The position numbers and the translations under genes were made by a program. The notes beneath the pieces are model-generated. The model ran no database searches. It saw only the letters and a program-made list of their open reading frames with translations, and was not told where the DNA came from. Positions 7,426 through 9,388 of a stretch of 9,388 nucleotides of DNA are shown here, in pieces (the stretch's first letter is position 1; the number at the start of each line of letters is the position of its first letter). The DNA lies in contig JAABTA010000016.1 of the NCBI GenBank assembly GCA_011390075.1, positions 1 to 9,388 of the forward strand, in the 5' to 3' direction. Source of the stretch: Helicobacteraceae bacterium (GTDB lineage: Bacteria; Campylobacterota; Campylobacteria; Campylobacterales; SZUA-545).

Positions 7426-7437
7426 GGAGATTTATAG

Positions 7438-8151
7438 ATGAAAATAGGAATTGTTATACAAGCAAGAATGGGATCAACAAGGCTTCCTGGCAAAGTCTTA
7501 ATGCCACTAGGAGAAAAAACAGTGCTTGATTGGGTGGTAGAGAGTTGCCAAAGATCCAAAAGGGCTGATGAGGTTATAGTGGCTACTTCTGATCAAAGCC
7601 AAGATGATGCCATTGCCAGACATTTAGCACAAAAAGAGATCTCTTTTTTTCGGGGCGAAGAGTCCAATGTTTTAAAAAGATTTTACGATTGCGCCTACAA
7701 GCACAAGCTTGATTTGATTGTCCGAGTGACCGCAGATTGCCCTTTTTTAGATCCTGATGTTATTGACAGGCTGATAGACCTAAGCGTGCAAAGCCAAGCA
7801 GATTACACAGGAACAGCAAGCCAAACGATAAGAACTTTTCCCCACGGGATTGATGCAGAGGTGATAGTATTTCCAGCCCTCGAAGAAGCTTTTCAAAATG
7901 CTAGAAGTGATTTTGAGAAAGAGCATGTTTGTCCCTATATCCATACCACAAAGAGCCAAGATTTTAAACAAGTCTATTTAGAAGCAAAAAAGAAAGAGTA
8001 TGCACCAGAGATTAGAATTACTCTTGACACCCAGCAAGACTACGATGCCTGCAAAGCCCTTGTCAAAGTTTTGCCAAAAGCGTTTAATACAGAAACAATA
8101 GTAAGTATCTATAAAAAAAATCCACAATTAAAAGAGATAAACCCAGTATGA
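7438..8151 (+). CDS. SpsF-like cytidylyltransferase/nucleotidyltransferase family protein
   Basis: A 237-residue soluble protein of the GT-A-fold nucleotidyltransferase superfamily related to SpsF and CMP-sugar synthetases. The N-terminal nucleotide-binding signature is IQARMGSTRLPGK (7-19). The metal-binding region is RVTADCPFLDPDVID, with Asp100 as the likely cation ligand. EKEHVCPYI and the RITLDTQQDY segment are family hallmarks. Relatives activate sugars as CDP/CMP or UDP derivatives, usually for flagellin, capsule or spore-coat glycans; the substrate here cannot be read from sequence. The start has GGAG eight bases upstream, right after a 12-bp hairpin. The stop overlaps the nspC start (ATGA), so the two are very likely co-translated. 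No other glycan gene lies in the window, so the pairing with a polyamine gene is unexplained. Confidence 0.85.
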   Translation: MKIGIVIQARMGSTRLPGKVLMPLGEKTVLDWVVESCQRSKRADEVIVATSDQSQDDAIARHLAQKEISFFRGEESNVLKRFYDCAYKHKLDLIVRVTADCPFLDPDVIDRLIDLSVQSQADYTGTASQTIRTFPHGIDAEVIVFPALEEAFQNARSDFEKEHVCPYIHTTKSQDFKQVYLEAKKKEYAPEIRITLDTQQDYDACKALVKVLPKAFNTETIVSIYKKNPQLKEINPV

Positions 8152-9281
8152 GCAAGCTAGATATTACAAAAATAAAAAACACTCCTGTCTTTATTTGTGA
8201 AGAGGAGCTGTTGGAGCATAATTTAAAAATACTCAAACGAGTCAAAGATGAGGCAGGGGTTAGCATTTTATTGGCCCTAAAGGGTTTTTCTATGTACGCT
8301 ACTTTTGATTTGGTTAGAGAGTATTTAGATGGGTGTTGCGCTAGTGGTCTGAATGAGGCAAAGTTAGCCCATGAGTATTTTGGCAAAGAGCTTCACACCT
8401 ACTCGCCAGCTTTTAAAGCAACAGATCTCAAAAAGATAGCTCAGATCTCGAACCATATTATTTTTAACTCTATCTCTGAGCTTACTAGACACTATGAGAG
8501 TTTGCCAAAAAATATGAGCGTGGGGCTTCGCATCAATCCAGAGATCTCCCTCTCTCCTGTAGAGATCTATAACCCGTGTGGGCTCTACTCGAGGCTTGGA
8601 ACAACCATAGAAAATTTTGACTCATCTGTTTTGGAAAAAATTGATGGTCTGCATTTTCATGCTTTGTGCGAGCAAAATGTAGATGCTCTAGAGCGAGTTG
8701 TGGAAAGTTTTGAAGAGAAGTTTGGCAAGTATTTCAAGAGCCTACAATGGGTCAATTTTGGAGGAGGGCACCATATTACACGGAAAGATTATGATGTAGA
8801 AAAACTGATTGCTTTTTTAAAAGAGTTTAAATCTCGTCACAGCAACCTCCAACTCTATTTAGAACCTGGAGAAGCCATAGGCTGGCAGACAGGGACACTT
8901 GTGGCCACTGTTTTAGACATTGTGGATAATGGAGTGCAAACAGCCATCCTAGACACCTCTGCAGAAGCCCATATGCTAGACTCTGTCATCATGCCATACC
9001 GCCCTGATGTTAGAGGAGCCAGAGAGTGGGGCGAGAAAAAATACAACTATAGGCTAGGTGGCAACACTTGCCTTGCTGGGGATATTATTGGAGAGTATAG
9101 CTTTGATAGGGAGCTACACATTGGTGAGAAAATTATCTTTGAAGATATGATTCACTACACAATGGTCAAAACAACTACCTTTAACGGAATCAACCTCCCT
9201 GATATTGCCATCTTAGGAAAGAACGGAGATCTGAGAGTTGTTAAACAATTTGGGTATGAGGAGTTTAAAGCGAGGATATAA
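8148..9281 (+). CDS. nspC: carboxynorspermidine/carboxyspermidine decarboxylase
   Basis: A 377-residue PLP enzyme of the alanine racemase/ornithine decarboxylase fold, close to the length of Campylobacter NspC. It decarboxylates carboxyspermidine or carboxynorspermidine, the last step of the aspartate-semialdehyde-dependent polyamine route. The PLP lysine is Lys45 in ALKGFS. HFHALCEQN, the phosphate-binding FGGGHH (204-209), EPGEAIGW (Glu239-Gly241) and the dimer-contributed active-site motif GGNTCLAGD (Cys308, Asp312) are all present. The usual upstream enzyme, carboxyspermidine dehydrogenase, is not adjacent. The ATG overlaps the stop of the spsF-like gene and has only a weak SD (AAAGAG, 8131-8136), so translation probably depends on coupling with the upstream gene. 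Whether spermidine or norspermidine is the physiological product is not decided by the sequence. Confidence 0.95.
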   Translation: MSKLDITKIKNTPVFICEEELLEHNLKILKRVKDEAGVSILLALKGFSMYATFDLVREYLDGCCASGLNEAKLAHEYFGKELHTYSPAFKATDLKKIAQISNHIIFNSISELTRHYESLPKNMSVGLRINPEISLSPVEIYNPCGLYSRLGTTIENFDSSVLEKIDGLHFHALCEQNVDALERVVESFEEKFGKYFKSLQWVNFGGGHHITRKDYDVEKLIAFLKEFKSRHSNLQLYLEPGEAIGWQTGTLVATVLDIVDNGVQTAILDTSAEAHMLDSVIMPYRPDVRGAREWGEKKYNYRLGGNTCLAGDIIGEYSFDRELHIGEKIIFEDMIHYTMVKTTTFNGINLPDIAILGKNGDLRVVKQFGYEEFKARI

Positions 9282-9292
9282 TAGCAATTATA

Positions 9293-9321
9293 CTTTTAAG
9301 AGTAAATCCATTTTTTAAAAG
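9293..9321. terminator. weak A/T-rich inverted repeat after nspC, possible terminator
   Basis: CTTTTAA (9293-9299) pairs with TTAAAAG (9315-9321), extendable inward with two G-U pairs. The stem is almost purely A/T with a long loop and only a broken T-run afterwards. Its place 11 bases after the nspC stop is right for a terminator, but the stem is too weak to be confident. Confidence 0.25.
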
Positions 9322-9352
9322 AACTTTTATAATGTGCTTTGAAGAGAATAAA

Positions 9353-9388
9353 CTAGGCAACCTCTACATCTTTTTCCCCGAGCAGTGC
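9353..9388 (-). CDS. possible 3' end of a convergent gene, cut by the window edge
   Basis: On the - strand the last bases read ALLGEKDVEVA followed by TAG at 9353-9355, plausible as a protein C terminus convergent with nspC. The same codon frame read on the + strand is also open from an ATG at 9332 to the window end (beginning MCFEENKLGN), with only a weak SD. Eleven residues cannot decide between them; the family is not recognisable. Confidence 0.25.
   Translation of the reverse strand, partial: ALLGEKDVEVA

Noticed and set aside
4129..9281. Norspermidine/c-di-GMP circuit like NspS-MbaA linking the HD-GYP gene and nspC
   Set aside because: The genes are in separate transcription units with tkt between them, and no polyamine-binding periplasmic protein is present.
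1..9388. Defence system, prophage, insertion sequence, or RNA gene
   Set aside because: No transposase, integrase, nuclease, toxin-antitoxin, tRNA or rRNA signature was found on either strand.

Overview
The window is about 9.4 kb of AT-rich DNA with tightly packed genes. Its gene types point to a free-living member of the Campylobacterota (Sulfurimonas/Sulfuricurvum/Sulfurovum-like). The clues are the PAS domain style of the second kinase, a carboxynorspermidine decarboxylase (NspC) of the Campylobacter type, the transketolase sequence, and short A/T-flanked hairpin terminators. The genus call is an inference from protein style, not a database result.

Region 1 (1-5211, + strand) is a signalling cluster. 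It opens with a 5'-truncated membrane hybrid histidine kinase (extracytoplasmic CACHE-like sensor, TM, PAS, HisKA, HATPase, REC, HPt, helical tail). This overlaps by 8 nt a soluble REC-PAS-histidine kinase. After a 32-nt gap with a good extended -10 promoter comes a PAS-HD-GYP protein, a predicted c-di-GMP phosphodiesterase. No gene carries a DNA-binding output domain. The simplest reading is a phosphorelay (HK1 to its REC to its HPt to the REC of the second kinase) placed beside a c-di-GMP-degrading output. A compact hairpin at 5240-5261 separates this unit from the convergent transketolase gene.

Region 2 (5263-7176, - strand) is a full-length transketolase (tkt) of the non-oxidative pentose phosphate pathway. 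The reading frame runs on upstream through a 66-bp tandem repeat to a GTG at 7404. I judge that extension to be non-coding and place the start at 7176.

Region 3 (7177-7437) is the divergent intergenic region. It holds an AT-rich core with -10-like sequence on both strands, two near-perfect adjacent copies of a 66-bp unit (identical over 62 bp), and a perfect 12-bp-arm hairpin that ends exactly at the Shine-Dalgarno sequence of the next gene. This is the least explained part of the window.

Region 4 (7438-9281, + strand) is a two-gene unit joined by an ATGA overlap: an SpsF-type nucleotidyltransferase-fold protein and nspC, a PLP-dependent carboxynorspermidine/carboxyspermidine decarboxylase. 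The last 107 bases hold a weak A/T hairpin and an undecidable end fragment.

No RNA gene, insertion sequence, CRISPR array or phage gene was seen. The hexamer AGATCT occurs about 26 times, several-fold more than base composition predicts.
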